From positions 1 to 5,853 of the forward strand of contig JAFSYZ010000116.1 in assembly GCA_017455785.1 (NCBI GenBank): 5,853 bases of DNA, in the 5' to 3' direction. Each line of letters begins with the position of its first letter. The first letter of the stretch is position 1. Below are positions 4,418 through 5,853 of this stretch, one piece after another. The position numbers and the translations under genes were made by a program. A model generated the notes under the pieces. That model saw only the letters and a program-made list of their open reading frames with translations, was not told the origin of the DNA and made no database searches. This DNA is from Candidatus Methanomethylophilaceae archaeon (GTDB taxonomy: Archaea > Thermoplasmatota > Thermoplasmata > Methanomassiliicoccales > Methanomethylophilaceae).

Positions 4418-5853
4418 ATGAAAATGAACAAAGTAATCGGCGCACTGGCGATTGCTGCTTTCTGCATTGTCGCAATGGGTCTCGTTCCTATGGACAATTC
4501 GGCAGCCGACGGTGAGTCATATACAATAACCCTGTCGGATGCCAGCAACCACTTGGCAGCCGGCATGGAGCCTCAATCCTTCGCGGCGGATTCCACGATT
4601 GATTGGACGCATACCTTCGCTGCAGCGACAGGTTACGTTCTTCCAGCTGACATCACAGTAAAGGTCGGCGGATCAGCAGTCGCAGAGGGATTCGATTGGG
4701 ATGCTGAGACAGGAGTCATCACCATCGCCAAGGAGACCATCACCAACAATGTCGAGATCACAATCGTCTGTACAGCAGGCGTTTTCGAGATCGCACTCGG
4801 AGAGGACTGCGAACACATTGCAACAGTCCTCGACAGTGAGACGTTCACATACGGTTCCGCACTGAAGAAGACGGTCGCTCTCGCAGCAGAGGAAGGCTAC
4901 GCACTCCCTGCCAATATCGTCGTTAAGATCGGCGGAGCAGTCTCCTCGGCATACACATGGACACCCGCAACTGGAGTCCTTGAGATCACAGGAACAGCCA
5001 TCACCGGCGATGTGGAGATCACAGCAGTCTGTGAGAAGGCACAGTTCGATGTTGAGCTCGACCTCACCAACCTCAAAGTAGTTGGAACAGCACCTGCAAA
5101 GGTCTTCTACCACGATGGATTCGAGTTCGTCATCGAGAGGACAGTCGCAGGAGGATACACATTCCCCGTCTCGATCACCGTCATGAACGGAGAGGACGAG
5201 CTGGTAATGGATACCGACTACACCTACACAATCAACGGCCAGAGGGCAACAATCGTCATCAGCGAGGACGTCATCGAGGCCGATGTTACTATCACCGCAG
5301 TAGCAGTTGCCAATGCAATCGAGATCGACACAACCGGACTCGTCAACCTCAGCGGAACATTCCCCGCAGCAGGAACATACGGAACGGCAGTCGAGTTCGC
5401 AATGACCGCGGATGAGGGCTACAGGCTCCCCGCATCAGTCAAGGTAATGGTCCAGACCGACAAGATCGATGACGTTTGGGCAGACTACTCCTCAAGGTGC
5501 ACATTCGTGGACGGAACACTCACCATCCCCGCAGCATACGTCGTCGGTGACATTGTTATCTCAGCAGAGGCAGATGTCATCACCTACAACGTAGGCAGCA
5601 AGATCACCAACGGTAAGATCACATACGAGGACCCCGCAAACGCAATCGAGGACTTCATATTCTTCATCCAGCCCAACGAGGGCTACAAGCTCCCTGAGGT
5701 CATTTACATCTGGACCGATGGAGAGAACGGAACCCCTCTCCAGATGGGAACCGCATACACCTATGATGCAGATCCGTTCTCCGATGAGTACGGAATGGTG
5801 GTCATCGACAGCGAATATGTCGCAGACAACATCTACGTCAGGGGTGTCTGTGA
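4418..5853 (+). CDS. Secreted surface protein of repeated ~88-residue domains (3' truncated)
   Basis: The frame is open from the ATG at 4418 to the window end without a stop: 478 complete codons and two further bases. MKMNKVIGALAIAAFCIVAM is a signal peptide (positive start, hydrophobic about 6-24), with likely cleavage near the SAA at 28-30. Five repeats follow, starting near residues 35, 123, 210, 301 and 388. Each is beta-rich with a central GY-x-L/F-P motif (Y73, Y161, Y247, Y335, Y423). They most resemble bacterial-type surface repeat or Big-like modules of adhesin-like proteins; the exact Pfam family is not identified. It is presumably exported and cell-surface located, acting in adhesion or the cell envelope. 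The C terminus and any anchor are outside the window. The leading alternative is an S-layer-like protein. Codon use shifts after about codon 75 to strongly favour GCA, ACA, ATC and GTC. Confidence 0.9.
   Translation, partial: MKMNKVIGALAIAAFCIVAMGLVPMDNSAADGESYTITLSDASNHLAAGMEPQSFAADSTIDWTHTFAAATGYVLPADITVKVGGSAVAEGFDWDAETGVITIAKETITNNVEITIVCTAGVFEIALGEDCEHIATVLDSETFTYGSALKKTVALAAEEGYALPANIVVKIGGAVSSAYTWTPATGVLEITGTAITGDVEITAVCEKAQFDVELDLTNLKVVGTAPAKVFYHDGFEFVIERTVAGGYTFPVSITVMNGEDELVMDTDYTYTINGQRATIVISEDVIEADVTITAVAVANAIEIDTTGLVNLSGTFPAAGTYGTAVEFAMTADEGYRLPASVKVMVQTDKIDDVWADYSSRCTFVDGTLTIPAAYVVGDIVISAEADVITYNVGSKITNGKITYEDPANAIEDFIFFIQPNEGYKLPEVIYIWTDGENGTPLQMGTAYTYDADPFSDEYGMVVIDSEYVADNIYVRGVC
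4520..5851 (+). repeat. Five tandem ~264-nt coding repeats in the surface protein
   Basis: Repeat units begin near 4520, 4784, 5045, 5318 and 5579. The anchor tyrosines of the GY-x-L/F-P motif are spaced 88, 86, 88 and 88 residues. Units 1 and 2 are closest to each other: both have VK(V/I)GG after the motif, then a T-G-V-(I/L)-x-I stretch, an (I)T-x-x-VEIT strand and an (V)C at the end. Units 3-5 are diverged and carry small insertions. DNA identity between units is low apart from short stretches, so this is old duplication rather than recent expansion. Confidence 0.8.

Noticed and set aside
4673..5113. Long antisense open frame encoding a cysteine-rich 146-residue protein
   Set aside because: It is the mirror of the surface-protein gene: the frequent GCA and ACA codons read as TGC and TGT on the other strand, creating both the open frame and the cysteines. 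No promoter or ribosome site is seen for it.

Overview
The window looks like archaeal chromosome, most likely from a host-associated methanogen of the Thermoplasmata / Methanomassiliicoccales type. The support is TATA boxes of the form TTTTTATA placed about 25 nt before a start codon or leader, one apparently leaderless gene, GGAGG- and AGGTGA-type Shine-Dalgarno sites, a secreted protein with a short lysine-containing signal peptide followed by repeats, and a membrane-anchored transglutaminase-like protein. No complete gene here ends in TAG, which fits that lineage only weakly. The taxonomic call is inference; there is no marker gene in the window.

Layout, all genes on the + strand. (1) 1-1456: the end of a basic protein with an AT-hook-like tail, then two zinc-ribbon proteins (78-629, 619-1113) and a small acidic protein (1118-1456). 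The genes overlap or nearly touch, so they form one operon. (2) 1457-1652: an AT-rich spacer with a perfect 28-bp palindrome, a strong promoter and a leader that can fold in two mutually exclusive ways. It leads into a membrane-anchored transglutaminase-like protein (1653-2390). (3) 2391-2782: a gene-free stretch dense in inverted repeats, holding a likely terminator and a candidate small RNA with its own TATA box. (4) 2783-4316: a three-gene operon (Cys-cluster protein, basic protein, DUF3846-like protein) with the flavour of mobile-element accessory genes. (5) 4317-5853: a terminator hairpin, another promoter and a secreted protein built of five repeats of about 88 residues, which runs off the end of the window.

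The most striking common thread is regulatory. The transglutaminase-like gene, the DUF3846 operon and the surface-repeat gene each have an almost identical 27-bp promoter module (TTTTCCAACC joined to a TTTTTATA box), although their coding regions are unrelated. The separate small-RNA promoter lacks the upstream part. This suggests either a shared regulator linking surface proteins with an accessory operon, or an unusually extended lineage promoter. The transglutaminase-like gene adds a second possible layer, because its leader can either free or occlude its ribosome binding site. How the unknown genes function together cannot be told from sequence alone.
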